A DNA stretch of 64,000 bases from Tillandsia leiboldiana (Eukaryota > Streptophyta > Magnoliopsida > Poales > Bromeliaceae). A program made the position numbers and the translations under genes. Shown here one piece after another: positions 34,350 to 44,661 of this stretch. The notes below the pieces were generated by a model that saw only the letters and a list, made by a program, of their open reading frames with translations, searched no databases and was not told the origin of the DNA. Numbering within the stretch: position 1 is the first letter of the stretch; each line of letters starts with the position of its first letter. The stretch is taken from assembly GCA_029204045.2 (NCBI GenBank), contig CM055077.1, forward strand, positions 18,180,584-18,244,583, given 5' to 3'.

Positions 34350-35405
34350 GACGCCCAGGACGTCTACTTCCCTTTCAGTGAGCCAGGGGAATTCAGCATC
34401 AGGAACCAAAAGAGGTCGTCCGTGCCCCCGGCGTCATGCCTCCCTGGTCGGAAGGTCTTAGCTTCGGCCCCCACCTATGGTGGCTGGCTGGGCCCTTCGG
34501 TGTCTTCATCGGACCGAGCCTCTCGTGTGGCCTGACACGACACGGGCGCTGCTGTGGCCCGTACACTTCTTCTCCTTTGGCCCGATGGCCGAAGGGTCTT
34601 CGGGGTGCCCCCTAGACCCGGCTTTCTTCGTAGCCGTGGTGGGGCTCCGCTGCCTTAGTGGGGCCCGTGGCCCCTCATGGCCGGTTAGTACCGGCCTTGG
34701 CCTTTCTCGGCCGTAGAACTCGCGTAAGACCTTCTAGATGGGAAGGACTTGTTCTTCTTTCCTGTCCTCCTCTTCGGAGGATTGTTCGTTTGACCCGTCG
34801 GCGGAACATTGGTCCGGCCTGCCGTCAATGACGTCTTCGACGCAGTCGGGGAAGGTGAACCAGTTTCTCACCATGCCTAGGAAGATGGCTTCCTAGTCTC
34901 TACTGGTCATTTCAGCCTTGCAGAGCCGAAGTATGCCTTTCGCCAACGTTTTCTTCCCGGGGAGCTCGGGCTTCTACGTCGGCTTCTTCCCTTTATTTCA
35001 TCCTTGGCCTCGTGTCTTCAGTCTCTTCGACCGAAGAAGCAATTGAGACCTCCTTCGACCGTCTTAGCATCAGCCTAATTTATTTTTCAATGTCGATGAC
35101 CGAATTATCCTCGATCAATATGCCCGACCGTATCTTCAGTCACTTCCCCCGAGAATTTATCGAACATCGGCCTTTTCCAATTGGCCGAGTACGGGTACCC
35201 CATGTCCACATCCCCGTTCGAGGGATGTGGGGACCTGAAAACTGGCCGTATCTTTGGCCTGGCCTTTGTGCCATATGAATTACGGATGATCTCTTCGACA
35301 TGGGCGTGGATATCGACAAGCCGTACTTGAGGTACTGGGGTCGCCGGTTGCGCTGGTGGAGGTGGCGGCCCGTATTGGCCGGCCTGGTTCTGAGGCGGTC
35401 CCTGA
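34350..35405 (-). pseudogene. Gypsy gag relic
   Basis: On the minus strand from the MITE downwards, the translation gives a proline-rich segment (GQYGPPPPPAQP) and then 'FDKFSGEVTEDTVGHI', which resembles the start of a plant gypsy gag core. Frame changes and stops follow. Towards 34350 nothing definite is seen. The proline-rich unit is repeated in 35950-36060, so this part of the gag was duplicated before the MITE arrived. Confidence 0.5.
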
Positions 35406-35909
35406 TAGGGATGTCAATGGGTACGGATACCCGAAATTTTATCCGAACCCGAATTCGAACGGGATGGATTTATCCGATGTTAAACAGATATGGATTCGGA
35501 TATGGATATAAAAAATGAAAACCCGACGGATTTGGATTTGGATATGGATTTTGATTGTACCCGACCCGAACCCAAACCCGACCCGAACCCGAATTGATTT
35601 TACGCTATATAATATATATGTATATAAATATTTGATATTATATTTAAATTTATATTTTAAAATTTTAAATTTAATATAATATATTTTGAAATATTGTAAA
35701 AAAAATGGAAAAAAATTATTTCGGGTTTGGATTTTCGGGTTTGGGTTCGGGTTCGGGTTCGGATTTTGGATTTTTGGTAGGGTTCGGATTTGGATATGGA
35801 TTTTTAAAATCCGTCGGATTCGGGTTCGGGTTCGGGTTTGGTAGTCGGGTTCGGGTTCGGGTTCGGATTTTTGAAAATCCGCCCCGAATCCGACCCCTTG
35901 ACATCCCTA
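35406..35909. mobile_element. hAT-type MITE, 504 bp
   Basis: Perfect 12-bp terminal inverted repeats TAGGGATGTCAA / TTGACATCCCTA bound the element. GTCCCTGA (35398-35405) is repeated at 35910-35917, an 8-bp target duplication as made by hAT transposases. No transposase is encoded. The interior is mostly CCGAAC / GTTCGG repeats with an AT-rich centre (35590-35705), so it can fold back in part. Confidence 0.9.
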
Positions 35910-35917
35910 GTCCCTGA

Positions 35918-36120
35918 GAAGGGACCTGCCCGGCCTTCCTGCCCCCAACCATCTCGGTGTGCTCGGCCTGAGGTACCGGGGCCGTCGGCTGCGCCGGAGG
36001 AGGTGGCGGCCCATAGTGGCCAGCCTGAAGTTGAGGCGGCCCCAGCGGAAGGACCTGCCCGGCATTTCGAGGGGACTGGGTCACTCGTGTCAGGGACGGG
36101 GTCACTCGCAGCTGTACTGC
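35918..36120 (-). pseudogene. Proline-rich gag relic, second copy
   Basis: The minus strand codes GHYGPPPPPAQP and flanking residues very similar to those at about 35330-35395. It is the continuation of the decayed gypsy element beyond the MITE and stops at a foreign junction at 36121. Confidence 0.5.
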
Positions 36121-36379
36121 TGTCACGCCCCGGGGTCGAAACTGCAACCCGGGCTCGCCAACAGATCCGCCACCTATGCCAAACTCCGCATAGGCGAAGC
36201 GTCCTACATGCAAGAAAAGTACAAAGGAAACTCTGCCCGTTTGCAGAGTGAATTTGTATATGCGGCGGGTCTGGGCACGCACCGGGGCGGAATTGATTTC
36301 AAAAATATATATATATATTACGCTGTTTGGGAGCATCGGTGGCTCTTCTTCCGCGCGTTTGAACCCCCGGAGCGTGACA
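36121..36379. repeat. LTR-end fragment with opposed GTGACA termini
   Basis: The first ~100 bases match, in minus orientation, the end of the long LTRs (as at 30311). The other end, 36360-36379, reads CCCCCGGAGCGTGACA, an LTR end in plus orientation. The two ends are imperfect inverted repeats of about 25 bases. No target duplication is seen, so the origin is unclear. Confidence 0.4.
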
Positions 36380-37440
36380 TAGAAGGTTAACTTAAAATTA
36401 GAAAAAATGTGCATAGTAAATAAATAATTGAAGTAATATGATCGTGCCCAGCCATTCGTCGTTTTGCGACCGTGAGTTAGGGAAATGCGACGTAGTGCAG
36501 CCCCGGGATGAGGTCTGGGAGAACGTTGGCTATGAGTTAGGAGTATGCGACGTAGTGTAGCCCCGGGATGAGGCTGGTAAGGAATGGTGACCGTCGGCCA
36601 GGGGCGGATGTGACGTACGGCAACCCCGGGGCAAGGTCAAGGATAGAGTTAAGTATGGATTGACTTAAGATCGAGTCGGGAATTAGCTAAGGTAAAGGAA
36701 CTTTAGGCTAGATGTTGATAGTAATGGATAGTGAAATAGCTGAAGATGTGCAGTTTCCTACTTGTTTAGATTTCAATATCGCATTTTGCATGAGGCATAG
36801 CATATGATCATGTAGCAAGCATATAATGTAGCTTTATATTCCAACAGATTAGCTATCTATATGCTCATTTTGCCTCTTTTGGACTTGGTGGGTCGAACTT
36901 CTCACTTGGGTGGTTGTACCCACTGGGGACTATTTTTATAGTTTTCACCTCACGTTTTGCAGGTCCTCAGTGGCACGAGTTGAAGGCGCAGCTCAGTAGA
37001 TAGCATCCTACCAGGTTGAGTGTAGTGCACCGGCTCCGCAAAATAGCGAAGTGCGGTGAAATTATTCGTAACGCATTTAAAATGCGATTATGAATGAATT
37101 CGGAGTATTTCGGTTCGAAGCAAAAGCCTTCGGATCGAAAAGTGAGTTGGCGGAGCGAGAATCTGGAGCTTTAGATATGAAACTTTAGAATTTTAATTGA
37201 GTATCGAAACCCTTTGTTGAGTACCAGAACCAAGTGGAAAACCCAAGCTTCAAAGCTCTCGATTTGGAGAGAAAAACCAAAAAAAAAAAATTTCTAAGTC
37301 CTTGGGTACCGGTATTGTTTGCCGAGTACCGGTACCCCATGTTAAACAGGGCAAAATTCAGCCTTGGGTTGGACTGGAAAAAGCTTGGGTACCGGTACCC
37401 AAATCTCGAGTACCGGTACCCAGCGCCCAGATTTCTTGGG
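36380..37440 (+). repeat. Fragment(s) of further LTRs
   Basis: 36467-36640 holds three diverged units of about 62 bases with GCGACGTAGTG and CCCCGGGATGAGG. Around 36880-36960 the 'cttggtgggtcgaac...cccactggggact' block matches the long gypsy LTRs in plus orientation. 37201-37419 has a palindrome array (separate entry). Limits of the fragments cannot be fixed. No gene is seen. Confidence 0.5.
37201..37419 (+). repeat. Palindrome pairs GTACCGGTAC
   Basis: Palindromes start at 37306, 37326, 37389 and 37410, with degenerate members at 37201 and 37221. Pair members are 20, 20 and 21 bases apart, and pairs repeat every 83-105 bases. The arrangement resembles that of the Sirevirus LTR at 38393-38673, though the palindrome differs. 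Confidence 0.75.
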
Positions 37441-38165
37441 CAGTGAGGTAATTTTTCTTTTTAAATGGGGGCAACCTCGAAATTTCACTACTACTTTCTA
37501 TCCAACTACCCATTGACACAAAAGCCTCTTTCCCCCATTCGAATCCCCTCCCGCAACTCTCCCTTTCTCTCTGTCTGGAACCAGAGGAGATGAAACAGCA
37601 GCAACAGCAGCAGCAGGTGGTGGTGGCTGGGAGCTCTTGGAGTTGGGAGTTTTTGTGGTGTCCCGAATTCCCGTGCAACCTGACTGTGTGTTGCGCGTCA
37701 AACGGACGCCAAAAACGGACTCAGCACACGAAAATAGTCAAAATCGACTATTTTCGGGCTAAACGGGCCTACAGGGCCCATTTTGGAAGCAGGCCGGTCC
37801 ACAGCCCATGAGGCGTGCACCGGGACCAGCGAGCGCTAGGAAGAGCCACGTGGCAGCGTGCCATTGGCCGGGCCGCTGCCATCGCGCCGCGATCAACCCG
37901 GGCGGGCCACGTGGCAGCGCCCCATTGGCCGGGCGGCGGACCCGGTAGACCCGACGTGCCGCACGCCGCGTGCACCCCGCCGTGCTCCCCGCATGCCACG
38001 TGGCGCGCCCCGATTGGAGGGCGCCATCCACCGCGCGGACGCGGGGCGCACAGAGCGAGGCGTGGGACGCGTGGCGCAATCCTACGCATTCGGGCGCTGC
38101 GCGGAGGCGGGGTGGATGGCCGCGTGTCCCGGGCGCGGTCCTGTGCGGATCCGGGCACCCGGTTT
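37441..38165 (+). repeat. Left part of a third gypsy LTR family, split by the Sirevirus
   Basis: From about 37690 the sequence is U3-like, with the 'GCGTGCACCGGGACCAGC' block shared with 8723. It stops at 38165 and resumes at 62871 (and at 49941). GGTTT at 38161-38165 is the target duplication. The LTR start is not clear. 37441-37690 has a short CAG run (from about 37590) and no convincing gene. Confidence 0.65.
37847..38017 (+). promoter_or_regulatory. Three ERSE-I units in the third LTR family
   Basis: CACGTG at 37847, 37908 and 37997, ATTGG at 37863, 37924 and 37928-equivalent 38013: each pair is spaced 16 bases, with GG following CACGT as needed for CCAAT-N9-CCACG on the other strand. 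The TATA box of this LTR (62915, or 49987 in copy A) is now on the far side of the Sirevirus. Confidence 0.68.
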
Positions 38166-38392
38166 TGTTACGGAATTTGAGTTGGCGTAGCTTCGTGAAA
38201 GTCTCAAGTCTTGAAGATTGAAGGTGAAGAAAGTTGGATCATTTAACTCAATCTCAAGAAAGAAGAATTCAAAAGGATCAGGTATGTTTAACTAAAGATT
38301 TTGTGTGATCCGAATACTTCTTGTAGTGTAGAAACACTTGGAAGAATCTTTCATTGCATAAAAATCAAAAACTGGACTTGGGACATGTTCAG

Positions 38393-38747
38393 GATCCGGA
38401 TCAGGTTGTTCGATCCGGATCCCGAAGGTGGTTCGTTCATACACCAGTTCAATCCGGATCGTAGCCTCTTGATCCGGATCCCGAACACTTAGTTTACCAT
38501 CTTCCTTGAACGATCCGGATCAGGCTTCGCAATCCGGATCCCGAACGTTGATGTTTGGTGAACTGTATGAACGATCCGGATCAAGCACTTCGATCCGGAT
38601 CCCGAACCTTCGTTTTTCTGGAACTGGCTGACTCGTTACGACGATCCGGATCACAGCTAGTCCGATCCGGATCGCCGTCCGTAAAATTTCCAGAAATGTT
38701 AGGTTTTTGATTCTTATCTCCTTCCTAGGGTTTCTAACCTATAAATA
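38393..38747 (+). promoter_or_regulatory. Palindrome-pair array and TATA box of the Sirevirus LTR
   Basis: Ten copies of ATCCGGAT start at 38394, 38413, 38452, 38472, 38513, 38532, 38574, 38593, 38644 and 38665. Spacing alternates between 19-21 and 39-51 bases, giving five pairs with a period of about 60. The second member of most pairs continues as CCCGAA. TATAAATA is at 38740-38747. Palindromes in this region are known from maize Sireviruses as small-RNA targets. Confidence 0.85.
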
Positions 38748-39042
38748 GACCCTATGACTCTTCTTTTAGGGTTAATCCAAAAAGAGGCCGAAAAGAACTA
38801 TAGCCGTCATTTTCATATATCATCTTTTACGGCTCTAGATCCACATATAGAGAAGAAAGGAAATCATTAGAGAATACTCTATGTTTCTTCATCTATATTG
38901 ATTAGTTTGATTCTAGGTTTTCATACTCGCATCTTGAGTTGAATCAAACTAATGAATACTTAGATGGTATTTCCGATCTATCTTTGATCTAAGTATTCGG
39001 CGGATCATCACCACCCAAAACAACGATTTACCCCAAAAATCG

Positions 39043-39220
39043 GCGCGTGGATTCGCGTGTCCTTGTGGATTCAAGGTTCAACCGCTCTCGTGGATTCGGA
39101 GCGAGGCACGTTCGTGGATTCGAAGGGTGCTATTGGGTGAAGACCGTGGATTCGGTCGGACGTCGTGGATTCGACGTTGGACGCCGTGGATTCGGCGTTG
39201 GGCGCAGATCGTGGATTCGA
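39043..39220 (+). promoter_or_regulatory. Eight stem-loops with invariant TGGATT loop in the Sirevirus leader
   Basis: The octamer GTGGATTC starts at 39047, 39065, 39090, 39114, 39146, 39165, 39186 and 39211. Each TGGATT is closed by CG/CG or TG/CA plus a variable stem: GCGCG/CGCGT, CCTTG/CAAGG, GCTC-T-CG/CGGAGC with one bulge, TTCG/CGAA, GACCG/CGGTC, GACGTCG/CGACGTT, GACGCCG/CGGCGTT and TCG/CGA. The stems differ but pair, which is covariation inside one molecule. It lies about 300 bases after the TATA box, so it is in the RNA leader. It could be a packaging or Gag-binding signal (inference). Confidence 0.75.
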
Positions 39221-39524
39221 GAAGCGTCGCGGAGCGAGCGGAGAAGATCCTCTAGGAGCGTATGGAAAAGGTTGAGTCGTAAGTGTGTACGGTAAATCAC
39301 CTTGTACGTGTTTTAATTCTAGTGGATTTCTGCCGTGTTATCGGTCCCGTGGTTTTTTACTCCGGTGATGGAGTTTTCCACGTAAAAATCTTGCGTATTA
39401 TTTTTATTTCCGCATTGGGTTTTTATCGCAACGATTTTTTGAGTGTTTATGCGTTTACACCTATTCACCCCCCTCTAGGTGTTTTTTCCCCTATTTAGAT
39501 CCGTATTACATATAACCCAACAAG

Positions 39525-39536
39525 TGGTATCTGAGA
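39525..39536 (+). other. Primer binding site, Sirevirus copy A
   Basis: TGGTATCTGAGA follows the LTR end by two bases. Copy B has TGGTATCAGAGC at 52493-52504, the standard initiator tRNA-Met site; the T at the eighth base here is a mutation or an error. Confidence 0.85.
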
Positions 39537-39555
39537 GGGAATAGGGTTGTAAACA

Positions 39556-41813
39556 ATGGTTGAAGGTGGAAACATCAACCGACCCCCGTTCTTCGATGGA
39601 ACAAATTATGCGTACTGGAAAGTACGGATGAAAGCCTTTTTAATTTCCATCGACGAACGGGTGTGGCAATCGATTGAATTAGGATGGACTAATCCAACTG
39701 AATTTATTGGTGATGTTCGCACCTTAAAACCTAGGTCGAAATGGACCAAGGAAGAGTTAGATTCATCTTCTTACAATGGCAAGGGAATTAATGCTATTTT
39801 TAATGCCTTATCTCAAACTGAATTCTCTCGCGTCTCGGCATGTGAGACTGCGAAAGAAATCTGGGATGTTCTTCAGGTTACACATGAGGGAACTAACCTC
39901 GTGAAGATTCAGAAACTGCAAATGCTTACGAGCAAGTTTGACTCTATCTTAATGGCAGAAAATGAATCTTTCACGGACTACTATACACGATTGCAAGACA
40001 TCGTAAACTCATGTGCTAATCTGGGAGAGAAGATTCCAGAATTTAAGATTGTAAGAAAATCTTAAGAACTCTTCCTGAACGATTTCGCCCAAAGGTTACT
40101 GCCATTGAAACTATTAAACACCCGGACGAAATACGTGTAGAAGAATTAGTTGGTTCTTTACAAACTTATGAAATGACATTTACTACTAACAATTCTTCTG
40201 GAAAGGCATCCACTTCTAAGTCTTCAGGTTATGCGTTGAAAACAACTAAGGAAGAAGACGCGGATACGTCCTCCTCAGACGATGACGAGAACCTTTCTAT
40301 GGAGGAATTTGAGAAGCAGCTCGCTCTCTTGACAAGGAAGTTTCGCCGCAACTTTCGAAGGGGTAATTCAAGCAAATCTCCATCCTTCGGAAAGTCGAAC
40401 AAAGGCAAGGGTACTTCAGGTTACAAGTCAAGAAAGCAAGAGGACTTCTCAAAGGATAAGAAAAGTTCAGAAGGACAACTACAATGCTTCAAATGTCGAG
40501 GCTACGGCCACATTGCAACGGAGTGTCCTAACAAGTATCCGGCAAAGAAGAAGGCGATGCAAGTCGTCACTTGGGATGACAACTCAACGTCAAATGAGTC
40601 GTCTTCGAGTGATGAAGAAAAGAGCTCCACCGCATTCCACGCGTCCGTATCTTCACCCTTCATGTGCTTTATGGCAAGTACATCTGAGTCGTTGTCCAAC
40701 TCCACTGTTGAAAAGAACGCAACGGACAACGAATCGGATGATTCGGAAGGTGAAGATTTTGCTCTAGCCTACCACAGACTTTTGAGGGACTCAAAGAAAG
40801 TGGCTAAGCAAAACAAGAGTTTGAGAGGGAGAGTGCATGATCTCGAAGAAGAAGCAAAAAGAGCGACTTCTCTCTCAAACGCTCTTGAAGTGGAAAGGGA
40901 AAACCTGATAAAGGCAAATGCTTCCCTTCAAGAGTCCAATGAGCAACTTGAGAAGGAACATACAAATCTGGTGGATAACGCGAATCACTTCTCAAAGCTC
41001 TACAACGAGGCTCGACAGAATAACCTGGAAATGACAAAGACCATTTTCCAACTCAAGAATGACTTACAACGATTCTCTTCAGGAAGGAGTAAGTTGGATA
41101 GACTTCTTGGTCTTGGTCAATCAAATAGGTTCGGCCTCGGATACACTCAAACTGGAAACAGTCCAAGTTCGAGTGAGACAGTTTTTGTGCCTCAGTCGGT
41201 ATCTCCTCCTCCGACACCGGAATTCAAGACAAACAACGACAACAAACCTACTTCATCCTCTTTGGGATCGTCAAGATCTAAGGTATGTTTTCGTTGTGGT
41301 GTTTCAGGGCACATAAGAAGATATTGCAAGACGGGAGTCGAACGCTCATCTCAAAGACCTCTTGCAACAACTACCAAAATGGCTCCTCCCCGAAAATCAA
41401 AGCAAAACTTTTCAAATGAAAAGAGACTTGGTAGTTCATCGCGCAAGACGATCTCATCAAGGAACAACAATCGCTATAACAAGACGCCTTCACCTAGGCA
41501 TATAACTTCTCGACCATTACCGACGCACTCCAAAAGGGTTTGGGTGCGCAAAGGTGAAATTTTCCCTTGTCTTGTTTCCAATGTTTCCTTGCATGCATAT
41601 GATAGTTCGTCTTGGTATCTGGATAGCGGGTGTTCCCGTCACATGACCGGTGACAAAAATAGTTTTCAAAATCTTGAGAAAATCTCCGGAGGACACGTTG
41701 TTTTCGGAGACGGTCGATCTTCCAAAATTGTTGGAAAAGGGACGGTAGCTATTCCAGATGGCCCGATTTTGAAAAACGTCTTATTGTTGATGGCCTTAAA
41801 ACTAACCTCATAA
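39556..41813 (+). pseudogene. gag: Sirevirus Gag and start of protease, one frameshift
   Basis: The ATG at 39556 begins a gag with a UBN2-type capsid region (DGTNYAYWKVRMKAFL ... ). The frame is lost near 40055, where copy B has one more A, and resumes to 41813. Two CCHC knuckles are visible: CFKCRGYGHIATEC (about 40485) and CFRCGVSGHIRRYC (about 41286). Between them lies a long coiled coil (about 40780-41080), an architecture typical of Sirevirus Gag, which is known to bind dynein light chain 8 relatives. The protease motif DSGCSRHMTG follows near 41620. The frame is lost again at about 41785, where copy B has one more T. Confidence 0.85.
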
Positions 41814-44661
41814 GCATAAGTCAACTTTGCGACAATGTTTTTTCAGTTAACTTTTCATCTGTTGAATGCGTTGTAACTGATAAGAACCATGTCTTCTTTT
41901 TAAAAGGGGTTAGATCTGAAAAACAATTGTTATGTTGTTCCTAATAAATTTTCTGAAAATTGTAACTTAGCCGCTTTGAATAATGAAACTCTTTGGCATG
42001 AAAGGCTAGGTCACTTAAACTTTAAGGAACTTACTAGAATTTCAAACAAGGACGTGGTCAAGGGGGTTCCAAAGCTTTTATTTAAACAAAACGTTGTGTG
42101 TGGTGGTTGCCAAAAGGGAAAACAGTCTAGGACTGCACACAAGAACTTGAACCACGTTGGTACAAAACGGCCCTTGGAACTTTTGCACATGGACTTAATG
42201 GGGCCGACCCGTCAACCATCTTTGGGAGGTAAATGGTACATTTTCTTATTGGTTGATGATTTCTCTAGGTTTTCTTGGGTAGCATTTTTAAAAGAGAAAG
42301 CTGATACGTTTGACTCTTTTCATGAGATTTGCCATCGTATTATGATTGAAAAGAATGAAAAGATCATTCGTGTTAGAAGTGATAGAGGTGGAGAATTCAT
42401 AAATTCAAAATTCATTGATTTTTGCACTTCAAATGGGATTAAACATGAATTCTCGGCACCCTATACACCTCAGCAGAATGGTGTTGTTGAGCGCAAGAAC
42501 AGGGTTGTTCAAGAGATGGCGCGTGTGATGCTTCATAGCCGGAATTTACCGCTACATTTTTGGGCTGAAGCTGTGAACACCGCTGTCTATGTCATTAATA
42601 GAGTTACTTGCGCCCAGGAACTTTAAATACACCATATGAGCTGTGGTTTAGTAGAAAACCCAATATCAATATTTTCGTGTCTTCGGGAGTCGATGTTACA
42701 TTTTACGTGACCGTGAAAATCTTGGAAAGTTCGACTCTCGAAGTGATGAAGGGATCTTTTTGGGTTATTCTACGAATAGCAGAGCATATCGAGTATTTAA
42801 CATTGAATCTAAGACGATCGTAGAATCTATAAATGTTAAAGTAGATGAAGCTTTTCACTTTGAAACTGGAAAATCTACCCTCGATATCTCTCTAGATGAT
42901 GATTCTCCTGCTAGTGCATCTTCTCATAATAATACTTCCAATATTAATGATGCATCTAATGGTTCTTCTAGTTTATCTGATGTGCAGGAATCATCTCATA
43001 TATCTCCGAGTACTCCGTTTCAACAAACGTTACGAATCTCCAAGGATCATCCGGAATCGAATATTATTGGAGATCCACAAGAAGGAGTCAGAACTCGGAG
43101 GCAGTTGGTTTGTGGATTCGCTTGCTACGTATCTTTAATCGAACCAAAGAACATAGATGAAGCTCTTCAGGATGACTACTGGATTAAAGCAATGCAGGAA
43201 GAGCTCCATCAATTTGAGCGAAACAAAGTCTGGGAATTAACGAAGCCTCCAAAGCAACACAATGTGATAGGTACCAAATGGATCTTCAAGAACAAGAAAA
43301 TGAGGATGGTACTATCATCAGGAACAAGGCACGATTAGTTGCTCAAGGCTACTCTCAAGTAGAAGGTATAGACTTTGATGAAACCTTCGCCCCTGTAGCT
43401 AGACTCGAGTCCATTCGTATACTATTCGCTATTGCTTGTCATTTTAAAATTAAATTATTTCAAATGGACGTTAAGAGCGCATTTCTAAATGGGTTTTTAA
43501 ATGAGGAAGTTTATGTGGCTCAACCGAAAGGTTTTGTAGATCATAAACAACCTAACCATGTTTTTCGTTTGAAAAAGGCTCTTTACGGTCTGAAACAAGC
43601 ACCGCGAGCATGGTACGAAAGGTTAACAAAGCACCTTTTGGAGAAGGGCTATACTCGAGGGGGAGCTGATAGGACTCTCTTTGTGAAGCATTATCAAAGC
43701 AATTTCATTGTAGCACAAATCTATGTCGATGACATTGTATTTGGCGCAACAAGAGATAATGATGCTTCTAAATTCGCGGAGACCATGGAAAGCGAATTTG
43801 AGATGTCCATGATGGGCGAATTGACTTATTTCCTTGGATTGCAAATTAAACAAAATGATGAAGGTATTCACTTGAGTCAATCCAAGTATGCAATGGAGTT
43901 GGTCAAAAAGTTTGATCTAGAAAATTGTAAAGATTTTCCGACTCAATGGGAACTAGCCACAAGGGACTTGGAAGTGAGTCACATAGTGAGAATGTAGACG
44001 AGAACTGTATCGAAGTATGATTGGAAGTCTACTTTACCTCACGGCTAGTCGCCCGGATATATCTTTTGGTATTGGGATTTGCGCGAGATATCAATCAGCA
44101 CCAAAGGAGGTTCACCTGAAAGCGGTGAAAAGGATCATCCGGTATATCAAAGGATCAATTAATTTCGGAATTTGGTATCCTATGGGAACAAGTTTGGATA
44201 TTGTTGGATACTCAGATGCCGATTGGGCAGGATCAGTGGATGATCGGAAAAGCACGAGTGGTGCATGCTTCTATCTTGGCCATTGCCTTGTTGCATGGCA
44301 CAGTAAAAAGAAGAACTGCATAGCACTCTCGACTGCCGAAGCGGAATACATTTCAGCTGGAAGTTGCTCAACTCAACTCATTTGGATGAAAAGCGTATTG
44401 AGCGACTTCCGCATTTCAGCATCTTCGGTAACAATACTTTGTGACAACACTAGTGTTATTAACATTTCTAAAAACCCTGTGTTGCACTCTAGAACAAAAC
44501 ATATTGAACTTAGATATCATTTTCTTAGAGAGCTAGTTGAATCAAATACTCTTCAACTTTCATATATTTCAACTGAGGATCAATTAGCTGACATTCTAAC
44601 AAAACCTTTGGATCAAAACGTTTTATTCATTTACGAAAAGCAATTGGGATGCTTTCCTTGA
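41814..44661 (+). pseudogene. pol: Sirevirus pol, copy A, several frameshifts
   Basis: Open pieces at 41976-42626 (HHCC zinc finger and integrase DDE), 42760-43338 (start of RT), 43278-43997 (RT with YVDD) and 44017-44661 (RNase H) are in shifting frames. Breaks near 41785, 41930, 42605, 43945 and 44620 differ from copy B and fall in short homopolymers. The break near 43300 is shared with copy B. Domains and order are as in the copy B entries. Confidence 0.85.

Larger units (their letters stand above)
28378..36120 (-). mobile_element. Decayed minus-strand gypsy element with nested insertions
   Basis: The 3' LTR is 28378-29512, followed on its inner side by the reverse complement of a polypurine tract (CCGAGGGGGCAT, 29513-29524). 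Internal sequence continues as 29513-30310, 34350-35405 and 35918-36120, split by a solo LTR and a MITE whose target duplications close the gaps exactly. The 5' LTR is not seen; another LTR-like fragment starts at 36121. Minus-strand translation shows a proline-rich stretch (YGPPPPPAQP) and a gag-like 'FDKFSGE..TEDTVGHI' motif, so the element is gypsy, badly decayed. Confidence 0.7.
38166..39522 (+). repeat. Sirevirus 5' LTR, copy A, 1357 bp
   Basis: TGTTACGG ... CCCAACA. Reading it against the 3' LTR of copy B (61514-62870, also 1357 bp) I find three differences, all C/T or G/A transitions and no indel, so the insertion is young. The order is palindrome array, TATA box, R/U5 with eight stem-loops, then the end before the primer site. 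Confidence 0.93.

Noticed and set aside
36121..36379. A 259-bp MITE with imperfect 25-base inverted ends
   Set aside because: No target duplication, and the left end is plainly the end of a long gypsy LTR. Two opposed LTR ends explain it.
37590..37811. Gln-rich frame starting MKQQQQQQQ, a possible host gene
   Set aside because: Short CAG run inside LTR-derived DNA, no continuation as a protein, and the frame runs into U3 sequence.
38393..38673. CRISPR-like regular palindromic repeats
   Set aside because: The repeat is only 10 bases, spacing alternates, there are no unique spacers of equal length, and it lies in a plant LTR promoter.
39047..39295. An 82-codon Arg-rich frame in the Sirevirus LTR
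   Set aside because: Its repeats come from the GTGGATTC stem-loop array; indels in the other LTR copies change the frame, and the pairing pattern explains the sequence better.
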